Shown: positions 1 to 7,418 of the stretch, piece by piece
How positions within the stretch are numbered: position 1 is the stretch's first letter
How the letters are laid out: each line of letters opens with the position of its first letter
DNA from: Clostridia bacterium
GTDB lineage: Bacteria; Bacillota; Clostridia; Christensenellales; UBA1242
NCBI GenBank assembly: GCA_016290255.1
Contig: JAEETG010000130.1
Span: 1 to 17,022, forward strand
Length of the DNA: 17,022 bases
Direction of reading: 5' to 3'
The notes under the pieces: model-generated
Seen by the model: the letters and a program-made list of their open reading frames with translations, nothing else
What the model was told of the DNA's origin: nothing
The model's database searches: none
Position numbers and translations under genes: made by a program

Positions 1-280
1 CTCCCCTAGTGTTTTTATTGTTCTTCATTTCCAAAAATGGTTTGATGTTGCTTGCCGCAACCGCAACTCCAATTATGTCGAAAACAACACTAACAAAAAT
101 AAGAAGCAAAACCAAAAAAAGTGCAAGTGCCAAATTCGCATTGATGAGAAGTAGTTGTGAAATTATTGAAAACAAAAAACACAAAAGAAGTGACACAATA
201 AAAAGCTCAAAGTACCAAAGCTTATCTTTTAGTCCACTTCTTTTGTTAGACAAAATTTCAACACCATTATCTGAATCCAT
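1..280 (-). CDS. CorB-like membrane protein, N-terminal part (partial)
   Basis: The minus strand reads open from an ATG at 280 to the window edge, giving 93 codons with no stop. The product starts with a polar stretch of about 20 residues, followed by two hydrophobic segments (about residues 22-45 and 47-68). After these comes FDIIGVAVAASNIKPF (67-82), which resembles the membrane domain of clostridial proteins annotated as CorB-type Mg2+/Co2+ transporters; this is recognised from memory of the family, not from a search. The start is fixed by an in-frame TAA at 284-286, two codons upstream. No Shine-Dalgarno sequence precedes the ATG, and a TATAAT ends only 5 bases before it, so the mRNA may be leaderless. 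The gene follows xseB after 38 bases and is probably a separate transcription unit. The rest of the protein lies outside the window, so its transport function is unproven. Confidence 0.7.
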   Translation of the reverse strand, partial: MDSDNGVEILSNKRSGLKDKLWYFELFIVSLLLCFLFSIISQLLLINANLALALFLVLLLIFVSVVFDIIGVAVAASNIKPFLEMKNNKNTRG

Positions 281-285
281 ATATT

Positions 286-314
286 ATTATATTATCAGTA
301 ATGAACTGTTATAA
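286..314 (-). promoter_or_regulatory. candidate sigma-A promoter for the CorB-like gene
   Basis: On the minus strand TTATAA (309-314) is separated by 17 bases from TATAAT (286-291). A second reading of the same stretch is TTGTTA (312-317), 17 bases, TAATAT (289-294). Either would start transcription at or within a few bases of the ATG at 280. The region is AT-rich, so a chance match is possible. Confidence 0.4.
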
Positions 315-318
315 CAAA

Positions 319-522
319 TTATAGAGGTTTTTCAGTCAACTTTTCAATCTCTTTTCTAAGAACGGTTATCTTCCCTTTGCTCTCACTCAGCATTTCATAA
401 CTCTTTTTTGAAATGTCGCAAGCCTCACTAAACACTTTGTTCATTTCTTCTAGTGTTAGTTTTCCAGATTCCATTTGTTTTAATATTTCTTCCAAACGCT
501 TCACATTTTCTTCAAATGTCAT
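319..522 (-). CDS. xseB: exodeoxyribonuclease VII small subunit XseB
   Basis: This is a 67-residue protein of the usual XseB length. It opens with MTFEENVKRLEEILKQME and continues with the SGKLTLEEM segment and the helical coiled-coil region typical of the family. In exonuclease VII several XseB copies bind the long helical arms of XseA and are needed for activity on single-stranded DNA; the complex is cytoplasmic. The ATG at 522 follows AAGGAGG with 9 bases of spacing, and the site overlaps the end of xseA, whose stop is only one base before the XseB start. It is the last gene of the asp23-nusB-xseA-xseB unit. No clear terminator follows it. Confidence 0.93.
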   Translation of the reverse strand: MTFEENVKRLEEILKQMESGKLTLEEMNKVFSEACDISKKSYEMLSESKGKITVLRKEIEKLTEKPL

Positions 523-523
523 A

Positions 524-1711
524 TCAGTTTTCCTCCTTGTTTGTTATTTTTGCCAAAAATTTTCCGTCAACAACCTTTATTTGAACCTCATCATCAACTT
601 TTGCATCACTTAGTTTTGCAACTCTTTTGCCATTGTTTTCGATGCTAGCGTATCCCCTCTTCAGTATGGATAGCGGGTTATTAAGTTCAATTTTGCTTGT
701 CAGTAAATCAAGTTTTTGTGCAATTTGCACAAATGAACTATCGGACACATGTTTAAACCCAATCATAAGTTCATTAAGTGGTTTGTGCTTTCTATCTATA
801 TTCTTTTCCATAAAAACACATATTTCATCAAACAAATCAAAAATGTTTTCCTTACCGCTTTCTATAATATCTGTGTAGGTGCTATCAATTTTTTGCAAAA
901 CAACATTAAATCGTTCAACAAACGCACCAACATCACTTGAAACAATTTCAGCTGCCGCTGATGGAGTTGGAGCTCTAAGGTCTGCAACAAAATCAGCAAT
1001 TGTGAAATCCGTTTCGTGACCAACCGCAGAAATCAATGGCTTATTTGCGTTAAAAATTGCTCTTGCAACGATTTCTGTGTTAAAAGTGCTCAAATCTTCA
1101 AGTGATCCTCCGCCACGAGCGACAATAATCACATCAACATCGGTTTGGTCTAACGCCTCAATTCCAGCACATATTGTTTGCTCCGCCCCAATTCCTTGAA
1201 CTTTTGCTGGATACAATAAAATGTTGAGCATTGGATTTCTTCTGTGACTAACGTCAATAATATCTTGAATAACCGCACCCGTCTCAGATGTGACAACCCC
1301 AATCTTTTTGATGAATTTTGGAATAGGCTTTTTGTTTTTCTCATCAAAAAGGCCTTCTTTTTCTAATTTTGCTTTTAATTCCAAAAACTGCTGATAAAGA
1401 ACTCCAAGGCCATATGCCTTTATTTCTTTCACAACAAAACTAAACCTACCACCCTTTGTGTAGTAATTTGGCGAGCCAACAACAATAACCATATCTCCCT
1501 CTTTTGGGACATATGAAAGTTCATCAACCGAAAATCTAACGCAAGGCAAAAGTGATTCACTGTCTTTCAAATTGAAATATGCAGTTCCCCTAACCACATT
1601 AAAATCAGAGACTTCTCCATATATTGAAATGTTGTGCAAAAGCTCTTCACTGTTAAAAATCTGTTTAACATAGTTTGAAAACTGGGTTACACTGATCATA
1701 TTTTCACTCAT
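524..1711 (-). CDS. xseA: exodeoxyribonuclease VII large subunit XseA
   Basis: This is a 395-residue protein. An N-terminal OB-fold (about 1-100) for single-stranded DNA binding precedes the catalytic domain. That domain shows GVVTSETGAVIQDI (138-151), VARGGGSLEDL (198-208) and the family signature GHETDFTIADFVADLRAPTP (231-250). A helical region follows, ending in a small C-terminal domain with NPLSILKRGYA. It degrades single-stranded DNA from both ends to oligonucleotides together with XseB. It is somewhat shorter than the E. coli and B. subtilis proteins (about 450), mainly in the helical arm that carries XseB. The start overlaps the nusB stop by 4 bases (ATGA), which implies translational coupling. 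A second ATG four codons in also lies behind a GAGTGA stretch and cannot be ruled out as the start. Confidence 0.95.
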   Translation of the reverse strand: MSENMISVTQFSNYVKQIFNSEELLHNISIYGEVSDFNVVRGTAYFNLKDSESLLPCVRFSVDELSYVPKEGDMVIVVGSPNYYTKGGRFSFVVKEIKAYGLGVLYQQFLELKAKLEKEGLFDEKNKKPIPKFIKKIGVVTSETGAVIQDIIDVSHRRNPMLNILLYPAKVQGIGAEQTICAGIEALDQTDVDVIIVARGGGSLEDLSTFNTEIVARAIFNANKPLISAVGHETDFTIADFVADLRAPTPSAAAEIVSSDVGAFVERFNVVLQKIDSTYTDIIESGKENIFDLFDEICVFMEKNIDRKHKPLNELMIGFKHVSDSSFVQIAQKLDLLTSKIELNNPLSILKRGYASIENNGKRVAKLSDAKVDDEVQIKVVDGKFLAKITNKEEN

Positions 1712-2106
1712 AAATTTTTCAAAACTCCTGATAAAACACCATTAACAAACTTTGGGCTCTTTTCAATTCCATAGATTTTGCTTATTTCTATGGCTTCATT
1801 AACAACAACTTTTTGAGGGGTTTTTGTGTGCAAGAGTTCATAAAGCGCAATAAGCAAAACAACTTTGTCTGATTGATAAAGTTGAGATAATTGATAGCCC
1901 TTTAGGTTTTTTGACAAGACACTCAAGAGTTCATCTTTGTTTTCTTGAACCCCTTTGCATATTTCATTAACAAAAGCAAAATCACTATCGTTTAGTTTCC
2001 ACTCTTTTTGCATCTCATCAAGCGAAAGTTTGTAATCATAGTCACCATCAAAAATAGCTCCAAACAAAACTTGATAAGCTTTTTCTCTTGCAATTTTTCT
2101 GCTCAT
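1708..2106 (-). CDS. nusB: transcription antitermination factor NusB
   Basis: This is a 132-residue all-helical protein of the NusB family. It begins MSRKIAREKAYQVLFGAIF, the RNA-binding arginine-rich start. It ends with the conserved VVVNEAIEISKIYG and KFVNGVLSGVLKNL segments. NusB with NusE (ribosomal protein S10) binds boxA in rRNA leaders and keeps RNA polymerase processive on rRNA operons. The ATG at 2106 follows GGAG with 7 bases of spacing. The gene sits between an Asp23-family gene and xseA, the same neighbourhood as in B. subtilis (yqhY-nusB-folD-xseA), but without folD. Confidence 0.95.
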   Translation of the reverse strand: MSRKIAREKAYQVLFGAIFDGDYDYKLSLDEMQKEWKLNDSDFAFVNEICKGVQENKDELLSVLSKNLKGYQLSQLYQSDKVVLLIALYELLHTKTPQKVVVNEAIEISKIYGIEKSPKFVNGVLSGVLKNL

Positions 2107-2122
2107 ATAAAAACTCCTTCAC

Positions 2123-2150
2123 AAAAAATAAACCCTCCAAAAATAGAGGG
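2123..2150 (-). terminator. short GC stem with U tract between asp23-like gene and nusB
   Basis: On the minus strand CCCTC (2146-2150) pairs with GAGGG (2133-2137) around an 8-base loop, followed by TTTATTTTTT. The 5-bp stem is short, so it is more likely a partial terminator or attenuator than a complete stop. It lies in the 51-base gap before nusB, in line with the operon. Confidence 0.45.
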
Positions 2151-2157
2151 AATATCC

Positions 2158-2526
2158 TTATTTCTTTTCCGCAACAAAATCAACACCCATAACTCTCACA
2201 TTGATTGAGCGAATTGGCATGTTCATCATTGATATAATTCCACTTTTAACATTTTCTTGAACTCTGAAAGCAACATCAGACACATTATAGTTTGAGTATA
2301 TGTTTAGATAAACATCAACAACCAAACCATCTTTTGTGTTTACCACCTCAACACCTTCATAATAGTTTTTTGAAAACATTTTCTTCATAAAGCTGCCTTT
2401 AAAGTTTGCACAAAGTGAGCTAACTCCACTAATTTCTTTTGCAGCCAAATTTATTATTGACAACAATATTTTTTTGTTGTATGTCACCAAACCATCACTT
2501 GCTGTTGTTTGTGTTTTATAATTCAT
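2158..2526 (-). CDS. Asp23/Gls24 family envelope stress protein (YqhY-like)
   Basis: This is a 122-residue protein of the Asp23/Gls24 (DUF322) family. Typical features are the start GLVTYNKKILLSIINLAAKE, the segment ISGVSSL, the central GLVVDVYLNIYSNYNVSDVA and the end INVRVMGVDF. In B. subtilis the family member YqhY lies next to accB/accC and nusB and has been linked to control of fatty-acid synthesis; other relatives are envelope-stress proteins. Here the nusB link is kept but accB and accC are absent, so the exact role is open. The ATG at 2526 follows GGGGAG about 9 bases upstream. A candidate promoter lies between this gene and spoIIIAH, which makes it the likely first gene of the asp23-nusB-xseA-xseB unit. 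Confidence 0.85.
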   Translation of the reverse strand: MNYKTQTTASDGLVTYNKKILLSIINLAAKEISGVSSLCANFKGSFMKKMFSKNYYEGVEVVNTKDGLVVDVYLNIYSNYNVSDVAFRVQENVKSGIISMMNMPIRSINVRVMGVDFVAEKK

Positions 2527-2556
2527 AAATGCGCTCCCCTTTTCCCTTATAATAGG

Positions 2557-2585
2557 AGTATAGCATATATTTTTTTTTAAAGCAA
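2557..2585 (-). promoter_or_regulatory. candidate sigma-A promoter for asp23-nusB-xseAB
   Basis: On the minus strand TTGCTT (2580-2585), a 17-base A/T-rich spacer and TATACT (2557-2562) start immediately after the spoIIIAH stop codon. The -10 matches consensus at 5 of 6 positions and the -35 at 3 of 6. Position and spacing are right for a vegetative promoter separating housekeeping genes from the sporulation operon. Confidence 0.45.
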
Positions 2586-3065
2586 CTATTCAACAGGAAT
2601 AATTTTGATGTTATCAATAGATTTTGCCGTTTGTTCTTGAACAACTTCAACAATTTGGGCAACTTGAGCGTCATTTAGTTCACTTGACTTAACCATAACA
2701 TTCACATAGTTATCTGTGAATGATACCACTGCATCATTAAACCCTTTTGCCAAAATATACCCTTCCAAAACAAGTTCTTGTTCTTGTTTTGCTGCCATTT
2801 GAGATAAGTTCTTTTCTGCTTCCTTTTTGGCTTCCTCTGTTGAGTTTTCACTTTCTAACACGGCTTTATAATATAGAACTTGTTGTTCTCTTGATGTGTT
2901 CCTGTCCACCCTATAGCTTTCAAAAAAACTTTGTGTTGAATAACTTTCTTCTGTTGAAGTTGTTGAAATTGCTTGTTTGTTTAGTGTTAGGTTCAAAAAT
3001 CCAGTTAAAACAAGAAGTGCAACCATTGACACCAAAACAACTATTTTCTTTTTTTTAGTAAACAT
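2586..3065 (-). CDS. spoIIIAH: stage III sporulation protein AH
   Basis: This is a 159-residue protein. A basic start (MFTKKKK) is followed by one membrane helix (about 8-27), a serine/threonine-rich linker and a helical extracytoplasmic domain. The C-terminal half (from about 100) runs GYILAKGFNDAVVSFTDN and ends TAKSIDNIKIIPVE, the ring-building fold related to secretion-system YscJ/FliF proteins. In B. subtilis SpoIIIAH sits in the mother-cell membrane and binds SpoIIQ across the intermembrane space, forming the feeding channel and holding the engulfing membrane. It is shorter than the B. subtilis protein (about 218), mostly in the linker. The ATG at 3065 follows GGAG with 8 bases. It is the last gene of the operon. 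Confidence 0.93.
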   Translation of the reverse strand: MFTKKKKIVVLVSMVALLVLTGFLNLTLNKQAISTTSTEESYSTQSFFESYRVDRNTSREQQVLYYKAVLESENSTEEAKKEAEKNLSQMAAKQEQELVLEGYILAKGFNDAVVSFTDNYVNVMVKSSELNDAQVAQIVEVVQEQTAKSIDNIKIIPVE

Positions 3066-3079
3066 TTTGTTATCTCCTT

Positions 3080-3661
3080 TTAATTCCCTGCAAAAATTTC
3101 CACTTGGCTTGAATCAACTTTTAAAAGCGCTTGAATGGCTTTCAAAAGATCTAATTTTACTCTTATGTTATCTGCCCCTTGTGCAACAACAATCACCCCC
3201 TTTATTTCAGGCAATATCTCCATTAAAACAATTGGGTTTGTTGAACCATTTTCATTAACCAAAACAGGTTCTGTGCTAACAGTTGATGTTTCTGTTGAAT
3301 TTTGTGTTCCATTGGCAGCAGAATTGGTTGTTTTGCTTGTTTTTTCATCTGTCTGTTTTGCAAGAACAAGTTCTTTAACTCCATTAAAAGTGAGCAGAAC
3401 CTTAACATTTCCAGCACCACTAATTTTGGAAAGTGTTCCTTCAATTCTATTTTCAAGTTGTGAAGCGTATTCAAAAGTTGATGAACTTTTGTTCAAACTT
3501 ATTTCACTTGAGGTGGTTTTTGTTTGTGGTTTATTAAAATCTGCAAAAACAATAAAAATAATTATAGCAGCAAGAACCCCCACAACAATAAACTCAATGT
3601 GTTTAATTTTTTTGAGTTTTTGAAAAATTTTGAGTTTATTCAAAAAATTTAATTTAACCAC
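3080..3661 (-). CDS. spoIIIAG: stage III sporulation protein AG
   Basis: This is a 193-residue protein. A basic N-terminus is followed by one membrane helix (about residues 23-40), then an extracytoplasmic region. That region contains ENRIEGTLSKISGAGNVKVLLT, the start of the ring-building motif, a Ser/Thr/Asn-rich insert, and the conserved ending KGVIVVAQGADNIRVKLDLL plus VDSSQVEIF. In B. subtilis SpoIIIAG forms large rings resembling secretion-system rings and is thought to extend the mother-cell channel. The start is GTG at 3661, 8 bases behind AGGTGA and overlapping the spoIIIAF stop by 8 bases, which suggests coupled translation. Confidence 0.93.
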   Translation of the reverse strand: MVKLNFLNKLKIFQKLKKIKHIEFIVVGVLAAIIIFIVFADFNKPQTKTTSSEISLNKSSSTFEYASQLENRIEGTLSKISGAGNVKVLLTFNGVKELVLAKQTDEKTSKTTNSAANGTQNSTETSTVSTEPVLVNENGSTNPIVLMEILPEIKGVIVVAQGADNIRVKLDLLKAIQALLKVDSSQVEIFAGN

Positions 3662-4139
3662 TGATAATCACCTGCCCCTCATCAACACCAGTTTGTTCCA
3701 TAAGCAAAGTTTTTATAGCTTCATACTTATTTATATGTTCTTTTTCATGAGATAGAACCAAATTTTGCAAATCGACAAAAACATAGTTTATTTTTAACTC
3801 ATCATCACTAAAATCACCCCATATTTCAACATGAGTGTTCATAAAACCGTTTTCCAATAGTTTTTTCTCCAGTGATGATTCAATTATTTTCTTTTGTTGA
3901 TTTGAAAAAACATCTTTATAACCAGAGTTAAAATTTATGGAGTCATCCAATATGTTTGAAACACTAAAATCAGTTTTAAGCAATTTTGGGAGCGGACACA
4001 CCATCACAAACACTAGAACAATCCCCATGATGCTCTTGATATATTTTGACAATTTCCCCTCAACCAAAATTATATCAAATAAAACCGACACAACAGAAAC
4101 GCCAACAATAGACAAAAGATACAGCGATATTTCACTCAT
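3654..4139 (-). CDS. spoIIIAF: stage III sporulation protein AF
   Basis: This is a 161-residue protein. It has two N-terminal membrane segments (about 3-24 and 33-52, the second holding IMGIVLVFVMVCPLPKLL) and a soluble domain that ends ALTLL-like with TGVDEGQVIISG. The layout of two helices and a small soluble domain is that of SpoIIIAF, a component of the SpoIIIA complex in the mother-cell membrane. Its soluble domain has been described as a divergent ring-building fold. The ATG at 4139 lies behind AGGGGG, and that site overlaps the spoIIIAE stop codon. Identification rests on both sequence pattern and position between AE and AG. Confidence 0.9.
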   Translation of the reverse strand: MSEISLYLLSIVGVSVVSVLFDIILVEGKLSKYIKSIMGIVLVFVMVCPLPKLLKTDFSVSNILDDSINFNSGYKDVFSNQQKKIIESSLEKKLLENGFMNTHVEIWGDFSDDELKINYVFVDLQNLVLSHEKEHINKYEAIKTLLMEQTGVDEGQVIISG

Positions 4140-4148
4140 ATATGCCCC

Positions 4149-5336
4149 CTAAAAAACATTTGCAGTGCACAAAATTAGGCCAACTGTTATAACATACATA
4201 AACGCAACTCCCAACAAAATCATCAAAATTAAGCCAAGAAGTTTTGATGTTTGATGCAAAAAATTTGGGATATTTGAGTTTGTTGTTGGTTCCAAAATGG
4301 CAGAACAGAGTTTGAGCATGAGCATAAGCGACAAAATGCTCACAACTGGTGACAAAATGCTGGATAAAAGCAAAATGATTCCGCTTACCCCCACGGCGTT
4401 TTTAACTAATATGCTCCCAGCCATTGCAACATTGAATCCATCAGACAAATATCCTCCCAAAATTGGAACATAACTTTTTAAAGCAAACTTTGTCATTTTG
4501 ATGCTCACCCCATCAAAACTTCCAGCAACAATTCCCTGAATCCCAAGAACGCCCAAAAAGGCACCAAAAGTTATTGTTGAAATCCATTTTAAAGTGCTTT
4601 TAAAAAAATCTATCATCTTCTCAAGTTTGATATTATGCGTAAAATTATTAACAATTGTTAAAACAAAGATAAAAACAAAAACTGGCATCAAAATAAACAT
4701 AAAAATCGAAACAACAACTTGCGACAAAATTGCAACAGCCGGCTGATATATCCCAACAGAAACGGTTCCTCCCACAGACGCCAAAAAAGTTAGAAGCATT
4801 GGAAACATTATGCTCATTTGTGTTTGCATTGATGACACTGTTTCCTTAACTGTTGTGAAAACCCCAACAATAATAGCGGAAATAATGAAAGCAACAGCCC
4901 CAAAACAAACAAAGTTCACAACCTCACCCACACCCCTAATTTTGTCTGACTTTAGGCTTGAAATAATTGAACACAAAATTGTTATTATTATTGTTGTGCA
5001 TAACAGTGGAACAAAGCCCAAAATATCCCCAAACATTGTTTTTATGAAAGCATCAAAAAAGGAAGAAAAGCCACCACCAAAATCACCATTAATAAGCCTT
5101 GTGACCTTATCGAAAAAACTTGTTGAGCCAAACATTTTGATTTCATTTTCTCCAAGCTTATCCAAAACCTCTTGAAGCTCAGAAAAATCTAGGCTTGATA
5201 TTTGCTCTGTTGCCATTTCCCCCAGTTCTTGTTCCAAGTTTTGTTCATCACCCTCATCAGCATAACAAACACCACCTGCTCCGCAAAAGCATAAAGCAAA
5301 ACAAACAACAATCAATGAAATAATACATTTTTTCAT
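4149..5336 (-). CDS. spoIIIAE: stage III sporulation protein AE
   Basis: This is a 395-residue membrane protein and the largest of the operon. It has an N-terminal signal peptide (basic MKKC, hydrophobic core, likely cleavage near GGVCYADE at residues 21-28) and an extracytoplasmic acidic stretch. About seven or eight hydrophobic helices follow, including FVPLLCTTIIITILCSII, and the hallmark GIQGIVAGSFDGVSIKMTK. It is a polytopic part of the SpoIIIA channel complex and has been suggested as a transporter-like subunit. The ATG at 5336 overlaps the spoIIIAD stop by 4 bases (ATGA) and has only a weak upstream ribosome binding site, so its translation is probably coupled to spoIIIAD. Confidence 0.94.
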   Translation of the reverse strand: MKKCIISLIVVCFALCFCGAGGVCYADEGDEQNLEQELGEMATEQISSLDFSELQEVLDKLGENEIKMFGSTSFFDKVTRLINGDFGGGFSSFFDAFIKTMFGDILGFVPLLCTTIIITILCSIISSLKSDKIRGVGEVVNFVCFGAVAFIISAIIVGVFTTVKETVSSMQTQMSIMFPMLLTFLASVGGTVSVGIYQPAVAILSQVVVSIFMFILMPVFVFIFVLTIVNNFTHNIKLEKMIDFFKSTLKWISTITFGAFLGVLGIQGIVAGSFDGVSIKMTKFALKSYVPILGGYLSDGFNVAMAGSILVKNAVGVSGIILLLSSILSPVVSILSLMLMLKLCSAILEPTTNSNIPNFLHQTSKLLGLILMILLGVAFMYVITVGLILCTANVF

Positions 5337-5722
5337 GGCATCAATCCCACAATTAATTCCAAAAGCGTTGTGATGATTGGAATGGACATAACAAATATAA
5401 CAAGTTTGCCTGCAAGCAATATTTTTGAAGCCATGCTGCTGTTTCCACTATCCAAGCAAAGATTGGCACTAAACTCTGTTATATAACCAACTCCAATAAT
5501 TTTTATTAGAAGTGTGAAAAGTTTTGAATCCAAATGCGTGAGCTGCATAATATAATCAAAAAGCCCAAACACCTGTTCAACAAGGTCTATTATGTACAGA
5601 AAAATACAAACGGAACCAGCAAGCCCCACAATCATTGCAAGATCTGGTTTGCTGGGCTTTAGAATTAAAAAAGAAATTGTTGTTAGAAAACTTAAACCAA
5701 TTATTTTTAGAAAAATTTCCAC
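5333..5722 (-). CDS. spoIIIAD: stage III sporulation protein AD
   Basis: This is a 129-residue hydrophobic protein with about four membrane helices. It shows family features such as LKPSKPDLAMIVGLAGSVC (22-40) and the central KIIGVGYITEFSANLCLDSG (74-93). SpoIIIAC and SpoIIIAD are related to each other and form small membrane subunits of the SpoIIIA complex. The start is GTG at 5722 with GGGGTGA 7 bases upstream. A nearby ATG is in another frame. The 18-base gap to spoIIIAC carries nothing but the ribosome binding site. Confidence 0.93.
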   Translation of the reverse strand: MEIFLKIIGLSFLTTISFLILKPSKPDLAMIVGLAGSVCIFLYIIDLVEQVFGLFDYIMQLTHLDSKLFTLLIKIIGVGYITEFSANLCLDSGNSSMASKILLAGKLVIFVMSIPIITTLLELIVGLMP

Positions 5723-5740
5723 ACTTCATCACCCCGCAAG

Positions 5741-5938
5741 TTAAAAAAGATAAAACAAACTTCCAACCGATGTAAACAGCTCAGAAATCATATTCACAAC
5801 CATAGCCAAAACAACAACAATCCCGCCAAGGCTAACAAGCGTTGCAATTTCTTCTTTCCCCGCTTGTTTCAAAACTTGACAAGCAACTGAAATCAGTATT
5901 CCAATTCCCGCAATTTTTAATATTATTTCAACATCCAT
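5741..5938 (-). CDS. spoIIIAC: stage III sporulation protein AC
   Basis: This is a 65-residue protein with two hydrophobic helices (about 5-22 and 33-58) separated by KQAGKEEIATLVSLGG, the highly conserved SpoIIIAC/AD hairpin. Its length matches SpoIIIAC proteins (about 65-68). It is a small inner subunit of the SpoIIIA complex in the mother-cell membrane. The ATG at 5938 follows AGGTGA, which overlaps the stop codon of spoIIIAB. Confidence 0.94.
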   Translation of the reverse strand: MDVEIILKIAGIGILISVACQVLKQAGKEEIATLVSLGGIVVVLAMVVNMISELFTSVGSLFYLF

Positions 5939-5945
5939 ATTTCAC

Positions 5946-6413
5946 CTAAATTAGAATAATAAAAACAAACAAACCAAACATCACACAAAGACTAAATTTT
6001 AGTTTACTTTTTTTTAAAGAAATTGTTTTCATCTCTTTTATCTTTTCTTCCAAAACTGAAATCATATTTTGAATTTCATTTTTTTCACCATCAACCCCAC
6101 TTCTTCCCAAACGTTTAAAAAAATTTTCTATTTCATTTTTGTCCTCATTTTTTAGATAAGAAAACTTTTCCAATGTTGAGTGCATATTGCCATCCAAACA
6201 GTTTGAAAGAAGATGTGAAAAGTCGGCAGAAAAATTTTGTTTTGAAATAATTGATGGCATTTTGCTGTGAAAAAAACCAATTTCAGTTTGAAGATTTTTG
6301 CAAAATTGCAAAAAATCTGTGTAAAAAACAAGCTTTTTTAGTGTTTTTCTGTGTAAAAACAACCCAAACAAGCAAATTATCACCAATAGGAAAAAAGATA
6401 GAATAAAACGCAT
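5946..6413 (-). CDS. spoIIIAB: stage III sporulation protein AB
   Basis: This is a 155-residue protein with an N-terminal membrane helix (about 3-20), a soluble helical middle and a C-terminal helix (about 140-155). The middle contains FYTDFLQFCKNLQTEIGF and FFKRLGRSGVDGEKNEI, segments typical of SpoIIIAB, whose soluble part resembles type II secretion GspF proteins. It is thought to work with the SpoIIIAA ATPase. It is slightly shorter than the B. subtilis protein (171). The ATG at 6413 follows AGGGGA, which overlaps the spoIIIAA stop. Confidence 0.92.
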   Translation of the reverse strand: MRFILSFFLLVIICLFGLFLHRKTLKKLVFYTDFLQFCKNLQTEIGFFHSKMPSIISKQNFSADFSHLLSNCLDGNMHSTLEKFSYLKNEDKNEIENFFKRLGRSGVDGEKNEIQNMISVLEEKIKEMKTISLKKSKLKFSLCVMFGLFVFIILI

Positions 6414-6415
6414 TT

Positions 6416-7333
6416 TTATCCCCTAGACATCAAAACTGTTTGTTCAGCACTAAAAACTCCCTCAATCGTTCCCACCCCATTTTTGTTTGAAAGAACAACA
6501 AAACGGTCAAAAACTTTTGATTGCAACAGTTTTTCAAAATACGGTTTCCTGAACAGTTCTTTAATGTTTTGTGCATGTGCTGTTGCAATGATTTTAACTC
6601 CTGAACCAATGGCAAAGTTAAGAGATAAAACATCTTCTTCGCTTGCTATTTCATCCATTGCAATTGCTGTGGGCGAAAAAACTCTGATGCCGTTTTCAAT
6701 TCCATATGCCTTTGTGCAATAAGACAAAACATCTGTGTTTTCGCCAACGTTGAAAATCATTTCATCAAATTGCTTTGGAGCAATTTCTCCCCTTTCATCC
6801 AAAATAAGCAAATTCCTCACAATGTTTTTGCTAGAGAGTTGATAACATAAATCTCGCAAATATGTTGTTTTGCCTGCACCTGGTGGAGCTATTATTAGAG
6901 TGTTAAAAACTCCTTCATCGTTATACAAAAAAGGGAGTGTCTTTAGGCTGCAATTTGGAACTTGATGCAAAAGCCTTATGTTTATGGAAGAAAAGTTTTT
7001 CACTGTTTTAATCTTTCCATCTTCGCAAACAATTTCACCGCACACACCAATTCTTTGGCCGCTCCCAAGAGTTATAAACAATTTCTTTAACTCCTCGCTG
7101 TAGGCATAGACAGAACACTCGCAAGCCTTGAAAATTATGTCTTGCATTTCATCAAATGAGCAACTTAAAGCATATTCTTTTTGATCGGTTATTCCGCTTT
7201 CTCCCAAATAAAAATTTGTTCCATAACAAACCATCACTGGCTGTTTCACTCTAATTCTTATTTCCTGAAGCCCTTTTTTGTTTAGGCTATTTAGTGCCCT
7301 AGAAATTCTGTCTGGCAAAAAATTTTCAAACAT
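6416..7333 (-). CDS. spoIIIAA: stage III sporulation protein AA, secretion-type ATPase
   Basis: This is a 305-residue ATPase of the SpoIIIAA family, related to the VirB11/GspE secretion ATPases. It has a Walker A motif APPGAGKTT (149-157) and Walker B LLILDERGEI (175-184, with D179 and E180). Other features are SGQRIGVCGE (91-100) and a conserved IATAHA in the C-terminal half. It is the only motor of the SpoIIIA complex and its ATPase site is required for sigma-G activity in B. subtilis. The frame is open further upstream to 7384. I chose the ATG at 7333 because it follows a GGGAGAGGAG stretch and gives the normal N-terminus (MFENFLPDRI). It is the first gene of the spoIIIA operon. Confidence 0.95.
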   Translation of the reverse strand: MFENFLPDRISRALNSLNKKGLQEIRIRVKQPVMVCYGTNFYLGESGITDQKEYALSCSFDEMQDIIFKACECSVYAYSEELKKLFITLGSGQRIGVCGEIVCEDGKIKTVKNFSSINIRLLHQVPNCSLKTLPFLYNDEGVFNTLIIAPPGAGKTTYLRDLCYQLSSKNIVRNLLILDERGEIAPKQFDEMIFNVGENTDVLSYCTKAYGIENGIRVFSPTAIAMDEIASEEDVLSLNFAIGSGVKIIATAHAQNIKELFRKPYFEKLLQSKVFDRFVVLSNKNGVGTIEGVFSAEQTVLMSRG

Positions 7334-7352
7334 TTCTCCTCTCCCACTTTCT

Positions 7353-7360
7353 ATTATATG
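7353..7360 (-). promoter_or_regulatory. sigma-E-like -10 upstream of spoIIIAA
   Basis: On the minus strand CATATAAT lies 19 bases upstream of the spoIIIAA ATG and matches the sigma-E -10 pattern (CATACAAT type). The best -35 candidate is the CTATATAT stretch upstream, with spacing somewhat shorter than usual. Known spoIIIA operons are transcribed by sigma-E in the mother cell, which supports the site. The -35 match is weak. Confidence 0.35.
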
Positions 7361-7382
7361 GACGGAGAAAAATATATAGAAC

Positions 7383-7407
7383 AAAAAAAGAAATCCACTT
7401 GGATTTC
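7383..7407 (-). terminator. intrinsic terminator, distal copy of a tandem pair
   Basis: On the minus strand GAAATCC-AAGT-GGATTTC (7390-7407) forms a 7-bp stem and is followed by seven T (7383-7389). It sits just downstream of the very similar terminator at 7419-7441 and closes the nusA-to-endonuclease transcription unit before spoIIIAA. Confidence 0.7.
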
Positions 7408-7418
7408 ATTTTAGTTTT

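Noticed and set aside
9..314. 101-codon open frame on the plus strand at the left end
   Set aside because: It is antisense to the CorB-like gene, has no ribosome binding site, and its translation is low-complexity and lysine/serine-rich with no family likeness.
3135..3623. 162-codon plus-strand frame
   Set aside because: It is fully antisense to spoIIIAG, a clear gene; no start signal or recognisable motif.
7334..7384. N-terminal extension of SpoIIIAA to 7384
   Set aside because: The added residues are not seen in the family as I know it, and the ATG at 7333 has a strong ribosome binding site directly upstream.
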